Shown: positions 7,152-13,954 of the stretch, piece by piece
Position numbering within the stretch: the first letter of the stretch is position 1
Layout of the letters: each line of letters starts with the position of its first letter
Source of the DNA: Pollutimonas sp035515055
GTDB lineage: Bacteria; Pseudomonadota; Gammaproteobacteria; Burkholderiales; Burkholderiaceae_B
Direction: 5' to 3'
Assembly (NCBI GenBank): GCA_035515055.1
Contig: DATJBV010000018.1
Coordinates: forward strand, 1 to 15,411
DNA length: 15,411 nt
Notes under the pieces: generated by a model
What the model saw: only the letters and a program-made list of their open reading frames with translations
Database searches by the model: none
Told to the model about the DNA's origin: nothing
Translations under genes and position numbers: made by a program

Positions 7152-8087
7152 ATGCAATTTGAGCTTCCCTATCCCGACCTGACGCAAGAGCGTCAGGGCA
7201 ACACCGGCACCCCGGGCGTCTGGCATTTTGACTCCGGTGTGCCCGGGCGCACCCTGATGATTACGTCGCTGATCCATGGCAATGAATTATGCGGCGCCTG
7301 GGCGTTGAAGACACTGCTTGCCAGTGGGCTGCGGCCCCAACGCGGCGCGCTGACCTTGGCGTTTTGTAATCTGGATGGCTACGACAGGTTTGATCTCCAA
7401 CGTCACGATGCAAGCCGGTATGTCGATGAAGACATGAATCGCGTTTGGACGGACGAGCGCCTTGCGGAGACAAATAGCCGCGAGCGCCATCGTGCCGTGG
7501 CGCTTTTGCCGTGGGTAAGGCGCGCCGATAGCTTGCTGGACTTGCATTCCATGCACGAACCGGGCAAGCCTTTGCTGTTGACTGGCGTGCTGCCCCGCAA
7601 TATTGCGCTGGCCCGAAAGTTGGGCGCGCCCGAGTATGTGATTGTCGATGCCGGCCATAAGGACGGCGTGCGGCTGCGCGATTACGGACGGTTCGGCAAC
7701 CAGCAGGATGATGCCTGTGCGTTGTTGATAGAGTGTGGTTACCATGGCGATCCGGCGTCCAGCGCGGTGGCGCTTGATATGGCGGCTCGCATGTTGCGCG
7801 AGGCCGAAGTGGTTGCGGCGGACCAGATCCCGCAAGCGTGGTTCCTGCCCACACCGCCCGCACAGCGCGTCCTGCAGGTGACGGACGCGATCGTTGCCCC
7901 ATCGATGGACGTTCGCTTTGCGCGCGATTGGCAGGGGCTCGAAACCTTGGCTAACGCGGGCGACCTGATTGGCTGGGCGGACGGCACGCCCATCACGGCC
8001 CCGTATGACAACTGCACGCTTATCATGCCGTCGCTTAAGCAATTGCGGCCCGGGGTAACCGTTGTCCGGTTAGCTAAAGAGTACTGA
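7152..8087 (+). CDS. Succinylglutamate desuccinylase/aspartoacylase-family zinc hydrolase
   Basis: 311 residues, in the AstE/aspartoacylase branch of the M14 carboxypeptidase fold. The zinc motif HGNE is at 42-45 (ligands His42, Glu45) and the third ligand is likely His132 in DLHSMHEP. The substrate-binding motif EDMNRVW is at 93-99, and the likely catalytic Glu194 lies in LLIECGYHGD. The C-terminal part from about 215 resembles the beta domain of this family. The reaction expected is cleavage of an N-acyl amino acid or a similar amide. It follows the Bug receptor gene by 27 bases with AAGGC before the ATG, which suggests that the receptor's ligand or a derivative is its substrate (inference). 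No arginine-succinyltransferase pathway genes are nearby, so a role in that pathway is unlikely. The stop lies one base from the stop of the convergent MerR gene. Confidence 0.9.
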   Translation: MQFELPYPDLTQERQGNTGTPGVWHFDSGVPGRTLMITSLIHGNELCGAWALKTLLASGLRPQRGALTLAFCNLDGYDRFDLQRHDASRYVDEDMNRVWTDERLAETNSRERHRAVALLPWVRRADSLLDLHSMHEPGKPLLLTGVLPRNIALARKLGAPEYVIVDAGHKDGVRLRDYGRFGNQQDDACALLIECGYHGDPASSAVALDMAARMLREAEVVAADQIPQAWFLPTPPAQRVLQVTDAIVAPSMDVRFARDWQGLETLANAGDLIGWADGTPITAPYDNCTLIMPSLKQLRPGVTVVRLAKEY

Positions 8088-8088
8088 C

Positions 8089-9057
8089 CTAGGCGCGCCC
8101 GCCCAGCGACGCGGGCAAGGGCAGGCCTTCCGCACGCGCCAGTTGTTCCATGGCGCCTTCCAAAATGGCGCGGGCATGGCCGGCGGCGTGTTCCAGGTCG
8201 TTATGCAGTTGGGCATCGTCGGCATTGCGTGACGCGCATTGCGCACTGTAGCGCTCGAAGCTTCCAACCATCATCAGCACTTCCGCCAGGTGTTTCGGGC
8301 ACTCGCATGCCAAGCCGCTGCCGGCCGCGGTGATCGTGAAAAGCATGTGCTCGTCGAATCGGAGCTGGGGCACGGAAGGTTGTTGCGGCGCCGGCAGCCG
8401 TTCTCCGGCCAGCGCCGAATGACATAGGGTCAGCAGTTCGCCGACTTCGGCCGGTATGCGCGCCGCCATGCACCCCCGTGCGCGCAACGCGCGTATGGTT
8501 GCGCTTGCGCCAAAGCGGTAGAGGACGACCACGGGGACGTTGCCATAGGCGTCGCGAGCAGACATGATCGATGGCAGGGCGCTTTCGTGAAGCTCGGAGA
8601 GCTCGATAAGCAGGACTTCAACCTTTGTATCGGGCGGCAGCGATGCCGCTTGCTCCAGCTGTGGGCAACTATATTGGACCGAAATATCCAGTCCCTCGCG
8701 TCCGCTCGCTGCGATGCGCCTGGCCAGGCTGCCCCCGACGACCGCCACCCTAAGCGGCCCATGGGTTCCTTGCTTATCGGCAGGGGCTCCTAGCAACTCG
8801 TGCAACTGTTCGCCAGTCAGTCCGGCCAGTACCCCTATGGCATGCCCCTGATCCACCAACTGCTTAAGCACGCCCAGCCGGCGGACGTGTTCGGGCGTGT
8901 ACAGGCGTTGGCCGCGTGCGGAGCGTTTCGTGTCCGACAGTTGGTAGCGGCGTTCCCATACACGCAGCGTTTCCGTGGAAAGTCCGGCCAACCGGGCCGC
9001 GACCCCGCTGCGGTAGGCGATGCGGCTGGCTTCCGGCGTTTCGTCGAGTTTTTTCAT
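8089..9057 (-). CDS. MerR-family regulator of the MlrA/CarA/LitR type with Cys/His C-terminal segment
   Basis: 322 residues. The N-terminal MerR winged helix (about 14-85) reads YRSGVAARLAGLSTETLRVW then ERRYQL, the WERRY form seen in MlrA, CarA and LitR-type proteins. A middle region (about 100-220) has alternating strands and helices, with LRVAVVGGS, VEVLLIELSEL and VPVVVLYRFG strands. It looks like a Rossmann or receiver-type fold, but the cobalamin-ligand motif DxHxxG is absent. The C-terminal part contains CECPKH (251-256), then SFERYSAQC with Cys274, a possible metal or redox site, followed by helices. AAGGA lies 6 bases before the ATG at 9057. It diverges from the fasciclin gene across a 186-base AT-rich region rich in inverted repeats, so it likely controls that gene and itself. 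The signal sensed is unknown. Confidence 0.85.
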   Translation of the reverse strand: MKKLDETPEASRIAYRSGVAARLAGLSTETLRVWERRYQLSDTKRSARGQRLYTPEHVRRLGVLKQLVDQGHAIGVLAGLTGEQLHELLGAPADKQGTHGPLRVAVVGGSLARRIAASGREGLDISVQYSCPQLEQAASLPPDTKVEVLLIELSELHESALPSIMSARDAYGNVPVVVLYRFGASATIRALRARGCMAARIPAEVGELLTLCHSALAGERLPAPQQPSVPQLRFDEHMLFTITAAGSGLACECPKHLAEVLMMVGSFERYSAQCASRNADDAQLHNDLEHAAGHARAILEGAMEQLARAEGLPLPASLGGRA

Positions 9058-9084
9058 CTGTCGTCCTTGCTGATTGACCCGTAT

Positions 9085-9118
9085 TTGAACCGTTAACCAC
9101 CATATTATAGCGGTACAA
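9085..9118. promoter_or_regulatory. Imperfect dyad over the MerR promoter with TATAAT -10
   Basis: TTGAACCG (9085-9092) and CGGTACAA (9111-9118) form an inverted repeat with one mismatch and an 18-base spacer. On the minus strand a perfect -10 hexamer TATAAT lies inside it (9109-9104). MerR-type proteins bind dyads at promoters, so autoregulation of the MerR gene is suggested. No convincing -35 hexamer was found. Confidence 0.45.
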
Positions 9119-9152
9119 ACAATGGACTCCTAAACATTATGGGCGTAAATTT

Positions 9153-9196
9153 CTACAAAAGCGGTTCACAGATTTAATTGAGTTCTGCTTTTGTAG
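9153..9196. repeat. Long inverted repeat upstream of the fasciclin gene
   Basis: Perfect 10-base arms CTACAAAAGC (9153-9162) and GCTTTTGTAG (9187-9196) are separated by 24 bases. The second arm ends 47 bases before the fasciclin ATG. It could be a pair of regulator sites or, if transcribed, a stem in the 5' leader. The TACAAA core also occurs at 9114-9119, near the MerR promoter. Confidence 0.6.
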
Positions 9197-9243
9197 TCCC
9201 TCGGCATTAGACGACGTTCATTTTATAAATCACAGGAGTCAAC

Positions 9244-9699
9244 ATGAAACGCATACTGACTGGTATCTCGATCGCCCTCGCAATGAGCACCGCGCAGGCC
9301 GCCGACATCGTAGACACGGCTAAATCGGCGGGTTCCTTCAACACATTGATCACGGCGGTGCAGGCGGCCGGACTGGTCGACACCCTTAAAGGGCCTGGCC
9401 CGTTCACGGTGTTCGCGCCAACCGATGAAGCATTTGCAAAGATTCCAAAAGCAAAGCTCGACGCATTGCTCAAAGACAAAGCGGCGCTGACCAAGGTGCT
9501 GACGTATCACGTGGTGCCCGGCAAAGTGATGGCCAAGGACGTGAAGCCGGGCGCCGTGAAGACGGTGCAGGGAAGCGCGCTTTCCGTGGCCACGACGGGC
9601 GGGAACGTCACGGTGGATAAAGCCAACGTCGTTAAAACCGATATTGCCGCGGACAACGGTGTCATTCACGTGATCGATTCTGTGGTCATGCCTGGCTAA
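9244..9699 (+). CDS. Secreted fasciclin (FAS1)-domain protein
   Basis: 151 residues: a Sec signal peptide (MKRILTGISIALAM, cleavage after AQA at residue 19) and then one FAS1 domain. The H1 box GPFTVFAPTDEAF is at 52-64, the conserved YH pair at 88-89, and the H2 box NGVIHVIDSVVMP at 138-150. FAS1 domains are extracellular or periplasmic adhesion modules; single-domain bacterial forms are common but of mostly unknown role. The size is normal for this class. AGGAG lies 5 bases before the ATG. It is monocistronic: a MerR regulator diverges upstream and a strong intrinsic terminator follows 51 bases after the stop. Control by the MerR protein is inferred from the arrangement. Confidence 0.95.
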   Translation: MKRILTGISIALAMSTAQAADIVDTAKSAGSFNTLITAVQAAGLVDTLKGPGPFTVFAPTDEAFAKIPKAKLDALLKDKAALTKVLTYHVVPGKVMAKDVKPGAVKTVQGSALSVATTGGNVTVDKANVVKTDIAADNGVIHVIDSVVMPG

Positions 9700-9750
9700 G
9701 CGTGCAATTGGCGCGAAGGCAGGATGTGCATAGTGCGTGATATGTATTGG

Positions 9751-9780
9751 CGGCCCGCTTCCCAGCGGGCCGTTTCATTT
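9751..9780 (+). terminator. Intrinsic terminator of the fasciclin gene
   Basis: A perfect 9-base stem CGGCCCGCT / AGCGGGCCG with a TCCC loop (9751-9772) is followed directly by TTTCATTT. It lies 51 bases after the fasciclin stop. The T-run is interrupted, but the stem is GC-rich and stable. Confidence 0.85.
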
Positions 9781-9914
9781 GGGTTTCGGTGCCGGGACCT
9801 CTTCGTGGCATAAACTTCGCATCTGACGATGCAGCACCTGCGGCTATCATGCCTTCTTCGTGCAATGGCAAGAACACCATTTCTGCCGGAGCCAGTCCTT
9901 CCCGGAGCCTTTCC

Positions 9915-10490
9915 ATGCTTGCCAACTTGACGCCTTATTTTCCGACCTGGACTCATGAATGGCTGGATTTGCTCTTCCTAACGCTGCAGTTGCTGTTCAT
10001 TCTGCTTGTCGCCTGGCTGTTGCAGCGCGGCCTATGGCGCATATTGAAGCGTGCAAGCCAACGTTACGACCTGCCGGTACATTTGGTCAGGCCCGCCGGG
10101 TCGATTTTGCGCTGGCTCATCATGACGGCGGCCGCGTTGTTGGTGCTGGGACGCCTGGGTGTCTCCGGAACGGTATTGTGGACCGCCTTTACCGGTTTTT
10201 CGGCGGTAGCCGCCGTTGCCTTTTTCGCCGCGTGGAGCGTGCTGTCGAATATCTTCTGCGCCATCCTGATCTTCACGACAAGACCCTTTCGCCTAGGCGA
10301 TCACGTGGAGATTCTGGATACGGCCGAGAAGCCGGGCGCCAAGGGCGAGGTGGTGGATATCAGCCTGCTGTACGTCACCTTGCGGGACAGCGCGCAGGAG
10401 CATCAGGGCGCGCTCCTGCAGATTCCCAATGCGCTTATCTTTCAGCGGATTGTGCGCCGCTGGAAGGGCGGACCGCCGCTCGAGGGCTAA
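9915..10490 (+). CDS. Short MscS-family mechanosensitive channel protein
   Basis: 191 residues from the ATG at 9915, with GGAG 8 bases upstream. The frame is open back to 9747, but that part would run through the fasciclin terminator and has no features. Three hydrophobic segments appear: residues 17-38, 64-84, and 88-121, the last being the pore-helix region with SAVAAVAFFAAWSVLSNIF. It is followed by RPFRLGDHVEI (123-133), the typical MscS junction, and a beta domain with GEVVDISLLYVTLRD and LLQIPNALIF. E. coli MscS has 286 residues; here the C-terminal alpha/beta cage domain is missing and the protein ends soon after the beta domain. It would sit in the inner membrane and gate on osmotic downshift. 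The gap before it (9700-9914) holds the fasciclin terminator and nothing else I can identify. Confidence 0.88.
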   Translation: MLANLTPYFPTWTHEWLDLLFLTLQLLFILLVAWLLQRGLWRILKRASQRYDLPVHLVRPAGSILRWLIMTAAALLVLGRLGVSGTVLWTAFTGFSAVAAVAFFAAWSVLSNIFCAILIFTTRPFRLGDHVEILDTAEKPGAKGEVVDISLLYVTLRDSAQEHQGALLQIPNALIFQRIVRRWKGGPPLEG

Positions 10491-10523
10491 AAGCCTGGGG
10501 TTCGGTCAGTCGTTACGCCCGCT

Positions 10524-11087
10524 TCAGTGCTCCGGATTGGTCACCATGATGATTTTTGATACGAGCTCGGCAGTATTTTTCGCGCCCAGCTTTTTCATCA
10601 GCCGGCCGCGATGCACTTCGACGGTGCGGTGCGAGATTCCCAGCGCCTGGGCCGTTTCCTTGCATGTCAGCCCATTCACGATGTAGCCCGATATTTCCTG
10701 CTCGCGCCGCGTCAGTTCCGCCGTTTTGGTCTGATGGTGGTGTATGCGTTCGAAGCTCCAGATCATCAGGCTGAAAGGCTGCTCGGGCGTCAGCGTCACA
10801 CCGCGCGCGCGCGTCCAGAATATCTGCCTGTCGCGGTGCTGCATGAAGCGTTCGTCTTCGTAGCTTGTCTTGATGCGTAGCGCGCGCAGGCAGCGTTCCC
10901 CGATCTCGTAATAGTCGGCGCTGCTGGGGTAGAGCTTCAAGATCAGCTCGCCCTCCAGGTCTTCAACGGCATAGCCGAACAGCGCCGCAAACGCCTTATT
11001 GCACCGAAGCAGGGTGCGATGCTGGGTGATGATTTGCGGCGCGGGCGATTCGCGAAACGCCAATTCGTCAAGATGGGATTCGAGCAT
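10524..11087 (-). CDS. PAS-LuxR transcriptional regulator
   Basis: 187 residues. The N-terminal PAS-like sensor domain (about 5-115) includes LLRCNKAFAALFGYAVEDLEG (the run at 26-46, with the FGYAVEDLEG turn) and ends in the MIWSFERI strand. The C-terminal LuxR/FixJ helix-turn-helix is ELTRREQEISGYIVNGL (124-140) then TCKETAQALGISHRTVEVHR (141-160). No receiver or autoinducer domain is visible, so it is a one-component PAS-LuxR protein. The ATG at 11087 is preceded by AGAGAAGA. The frame extends far upstream into the thiolase antisense strand, which I reject. It diverges from the thiolase-ligase-TRAP operon with 97 bases between start codons, a region with palindromes, so it is the likely regulator of that operon. 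The ligand sensed by the PAS domain is unknown. Confidence 0.92.
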   Translation of the reverse strand: MLESHLDELAFRESPAPQIITQHRTLLRCNKAFAALFGYAVEDLEGELILKLYPSSADYYEIGERCLRALRIKTSYEDERFMQHRDRQIFWTRARGVTLTPEQPFSLMIWSFERIHHHQTKTAELTRREQEISGYIVNGLTCKETAQALGISHRTVEVHRGRLMKKLGAKNTAELVSKIIMVTNPEH

Positions 11088-11102
11088 GGTCTTCTCTGGA
11101 GT

Positions 11103-11118
11103 ACGTACGTAAGTACGT
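11103..11118. promoter_or_regulatory. Candidate LuxR-type operator, ACGTAC-N4-GTACGT
   Basis: A perfect 6-4-6 dyad ACGTAC-GTAA-GTACGT lies between the divergent PAS-LuxR and thiolase genes, 67 bases before the thiolase ATG. Overlapping TACGTA units occur at 11102 and 11106. The size suits a dimeric HTH regulator. Confidence 0.5.
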
Positions 11119-11133
11119 GGTTGCACGCATAGA

Positions 11134-11143
11134 CATACGTATG
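11134..11143. promoter_or_regulatory. Second palindrome CATACGTATG in the same promoter region
   Basis: A perfect 10-base palindrome CATACGTATG, centred 28 bases from the centre of the ACGTAC dyad and sharing its TACGTA core. It may be a second, weaker site for the same regulator, 41 bases before the thiolase ATG. Confidence 0.4.
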
Positions 11144-11184
11144 CTAGCAAGCCAACATATAAAAAACAAACACAGGGAAACATC

Positions 11185-12363
11185 ATGACGCCACATACCG
11201 TGTCCATCGTTGGCAGCGGCCACACCAAGTTCGGCAAGCTCGACGCCCTTAATCTGGAAGACCTCATCGTGTCCGCCACGCGCGAGGCGCTGGCCGACGC
11301 GCAAATTGAAGCGTCGGAGATAGACGCCGTGTATCTCGGCCACTTTAACTCCGGCATGGTGTCCGACGGCTTCGCGTCGTCGCTCATACACCAGGCATCG
11401 CCCGACTTGCGCTTCAAGCCGGCCACCCGGTGTGAAAACGCCTGTGCCTCCGGCGCGGCGGCGCTGTTTGCCGGCATGGCCGCCATACAGGCGGGGCAGG
11501 CTGAAGTCGTGCTAGTCGTGGGCGCCGAGAAAATGACGTCGAACAGCACCGCCGAGGTCACTCGCGCCCTGGCCGGGGCAGGCTACCAAAACAGCGCGGA
11601 AGAGCGCGCACTTAGCTTTCCGCAAGTCTTCGCGGTTGCGGCTCAGGCCTATACCGATCGCTATCAGGACCCCTTGCCCGCCATGGCGGCCATCGCCTCC
11701 AAGAACCACCATAACGCGCTCGCCAATCCCCTGGCGCACATGCATCGGGAAATGAGCTTCGACGCGTGCAATACGGTTTCCGATAAGAACCCGCTGATTG
11801 CGCCTCCGTTGCGGCTGTCGGACTGCTCGCTCATCACCGATGGGGCCGCCGCCGTTGTGCTGGTCAGTGCCGCGCGGGCAAAGCAATTCAAGAAAGAGGT
11901 CGCCATACGGGCCAGCGCCCACGTCAGCGACCTCCTCCCCATGTCGTCGCGCGACTTCATTGCGTTCGAAGGCCCCGAAAAGGCCATGGCGCTGGCCTTA
12001 CAGAAGGCCGGCATCACCACCGCCGATCTCGACTTCGCCGAAGTGCACGACTGCTTCACCATCGCCGAACTCCTCATTTACGAAGCCTTGGGGCTGGCCC
12101 CCAAGGGGCAGGGCCATCGGGTGCTGGACGACGGCATGGTCATGCGCGGAGGCGCCTTGCCGGTGAACCTTTCTGGCGGGCTCAAGGCCAAGGGCCATCC
12201 GGTCGGCGCCACGGGCGTTTCCATGCACGCGATATCGTTCCGCCAGCTTACCGGCCAGGCGGGCGACATGCAGCTCGATGCCCCCGAACTCGGCCTGGTG
12301 TTCAACATGGGCGGCACAGGCGTGGCCAATTACGCCAGCATTCTCGAGGCGAAGCGGTCGTAG
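11185..12363 (+). CDS. Thiolase-family acyltransferase (SCP-x-like)
   Basis: 392 residues, usual thiolase size. The acylated cysteine is Cys87 in RCENACASGAAAL. The SCP-x type HDCF motif is at 288-291 (EVHDCFTIAE), in place of the NEAF motif of classical thiolases. The C-terminal GHPVGATG is at 337-344 with catalytic His338, and NMGGTG at 374-379 closes the active site. It should cleave a 3-oxoacyl-CoA (or a related branched or acetoacetyl-type CoA ester) in the cytosol, or run a condensation. No DUF35 partner, often found with this thiolase branch, is present in the window. AGGGAA lies before the ATG. It opens a co-directional series, thiolase - ligase (2-base gap) - TRAP receptor - TRAP permease, and is divergent from the PAS-LuxR gene. 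Substrate unknown. Confidence 0.93.
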   Translation: MTPHTVSIVGSGHTKFGKLDALNLEDLIVSATREALADAQIEASEIDAVYLGHFNSGMVSDGFASSLIHQASPDLRFKPATRCENACASGAAALFAGMAAIQAGQAEVVLVVGAEKMTSNSTAEVTRALAGAGYQNSAEERALSFPQVFAVAAQAYTDRYQDPLPAMAAIASKNHHNALANPLAHMHREMSFDACNTVSDKNPLIAPPLRLSDCSLITDGAAAVVLVSAARAKQFKKEVAIRASAHVSDLLPMSSRDFIAFEGPEKAMALALQKAGITTADLDFAEVHDCFTIAELLIYEALGLAPKGQGHRVLDDGMVMRGGALPVNLSGGLKAKGHPVGATGVSMHAISFRQLTGQAGDMQLDAPELGLVFNMGGTGVANYASILEAKRS

Positions 12364-12365
12364 GC

Positions 12366-13886
12366 ATGAATATCGCACAGTGGTTGTATGCACGGGCGCG
12401 GCTCACGCCCGATGCGCCGGCTTTGCTGCAAGGCACGACCTTGCAGGCAAATTACCGTGACTTTGCTGCCCAGGCCTGCGCCGTCGCACTAAGCCTATCG
12501 CGCGATTTTGGCATCCGGCCGGGCGATCGCATTGCCCTTTACATGCCGAATCGCACAGAGCTGCTGGTGCTCATGTATGCCGCCTGGTGGGCCGGTGCGG
12601 CCATCGTGCCCATCAATTACAAACTGCATGCCAAAGAGGCCGCTTGGATCGCCGATAACGCGCAGGCGTCGCTATTGTTCAGCGACGACGGCCTTGCGTT
12701 GCGCGACGCCGGTTTGCCCGAAAGCTGCCGCGAGCTGGGTGTCGATACCCCCGACTACAGGGCCATGCTGAATGGCGGCGCCGGTTTCAATCCACCCCGC
12801 GCCTTGGGCACCGATACGTTGGCATGGCTGTTCTACACGTCCGGCACCACAGGCCGTCCGAAAGGCGTCATGCTGACGCATGACAACCTCATCGCCATGT
12901 CGCTTTGCTATTTGGCGGATGTGGACCAGGTCAGCCCGGACGACGCCATCCTGTATGCCGCGCCCATGTCGCACGGCGCCGGCCTGTACAACTTCATTTT
13001 CGTACGCATGGGCGCCCGGCATGTGGTGCCCGAAACGCGCGGGTTTGACTCCACCGAAATCCTGGATGTGGCAAAGCGCCTGGGCGGCGTATCGATGTTC
13101 GCCGCACCCACCATGGTTAAGCGTCTGGTGGCGGCGGCCAAAGCCGCCGGGTCGGATGGCGCCGGCCTTAAAACCATCGTATGCGGTGGTGCGCCAATGT
13201 ATGCGGCCGATTTCGCCGAGGCGCTCGATGCCCTGGGCCCGAAGTTCGCGCAAATTTACGGGCAGGGCGAAAGCCCCATGACCATCACGGCCATGCGCCG
13301 CGAATGTGTCGGCGATCGTCGTCACCCCAAGTGGGACGAACGCATCGCGTCCGTCGGCATGGCGCAGTCATGTGTCGAGCTGCGCATCGTCGACGAGAGC
13401 CTGCTCGACGTGGCGCCCGGCACCCACGGCGAAGTGCTGGTGCGTGGGCATACCGTCATGCAGGGGTATTGGCGCAACAGCCAGGCAACGCGCGAAACCT
13501 TGGTCGACGGCTGGCTGCGCACAGGCGACATCGGTTATCTCAATGACGACGGCTTTCTTACGCTCACCGATCGCTCCAAAGACGTAATTATTTCGGGCGG
13601 CACCAACATCTACCCACGTGAAGTCGAAGAAGTGCTTTTGCGCCATCCCGATGTTTTCGAGGTGGCGGTGGTAGGCAGCCCGCATCCCGACTGGGGCGAG
13701 GAAGTCGTGGCCTTTGTGGTCAGCCGCACGGGGTCAGCGATTAATGTCGCGGCCTTGGAAGAGTGGTGCAAGGCCGAGATTGCGTCTTTCAAGAAACCCA
13801 AACGCTACGTGTTTTGCCAAGATCTGCCGAAAAACAGCTACGGAAAAATATTGAAGACCACATTGCGAAAGATGGTCAACGCGTGA
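12366..13886 (+). CDS. Acyl-CoA ligase (AMP-forming)
   Basis: 506 residues, full length for a class I adenylate-forming acyl-CoA ligase. The P-loop YTSGTTGRPKG is at 157-167, A5 reads IYGQGESPM (297-305), and GWLRTGDIGYL (382-392) carries the ribose-binding Asp. GGTNIYPREVEEVL (411-424) is the hinge and A8 region, and PKNSYGKILKT holds the catalytic lysine Lys494. All parts for adenylation and thioesterification are intact. The A5 motif has Gly-Glu (QGE) where Thr-Glu (e.g. GMTE in the other ligase of this window) is common. The ATG follows the thiolase stop by 2 bases with no good ribosome site of its own, so translational coupling is likely. Next to TRAP transport genes, it probably activates the imported carboxylate (inference). 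Which acid is unknown. Confidence 0.94.
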   Translation: MNIAQWLYARARLTPDAPALLQGTTLQANYRDFAAQACAVALSLSRDFGIRPGDRIALYMPNRTELLVLMYAAWWAGAAIVPINYKLHAKEAAWIADNAQASLLFSDDGLALRDAGLPESCRELGVDTPDYRAMLNGGAGFNPPRALGTDTLAWLFYTSGTTGRPKGVMLTHDNLIAMSLCYLADVDQVSPDDAILYAAPMSHGAGLYNFIFVRMGARHVVPETRGFDSTEILDVAKRLGGVSMFAAPTMVKRLVAAAKAAGSDGAGLKTIVCGGAPMYAADFAEALDALGPKFAQIYGQGESPMTITAMRRECVGDRRHPKWDERIASVGMAQSCVELRIVDESLLDVAPGTHGEVLVRGHTVMQGYWRNSQATRETLVDGWLRTGDIGYLNDDGFLTLTDRSKDVIISGGTNIYPREVEEVLLRHPDVFEVAVVGSPHPDWGEEVVAFVVSRTGSAINVAALEEWCKAEIASFKKPKRYVFCQDLPKNSYGKILKTTLRKMVNA

Positions 13887-13954
13887 GCATGAAGCGGGCA
13901 CGGTTTTGCCCAACGGTTAGTAAGTAGGCCCATTATAAAAACGGAGGAGTACAC

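Noticed and set aside
7261..7902. A 213-codon minus-strand frame
   Set aside because: Arg/Pro-rich antisense shadow of the zinc hydrolase gene, which has all catalytic motifs.
9747..9914. An upstream extension of the MscS frame
   Set aside because: It runs through the fasciclin terminator and has no membrane or family features.
11088..11561. A 158-codon upstream extension of the PAS-LuxR frame
   Set aside because: It is antisense to the conserved thiolase N-terminus, crosses the promoter dyads, and the PAS domain begins right after the ATG at 11087.
12672..13325. A 217-codon minus-strand frame
   Set aside because: Antisense shadow of the acyl-CoA ligase; composition is that of a GC-rich non-coding frame.
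13896..13911. Hairpin GGGCA-N6-TGCCC after the acyl-CoA ligase gene
   Set aside because: Short stem without a T-run; the TRAP genes follow in the same direction, so termination here is not supported.
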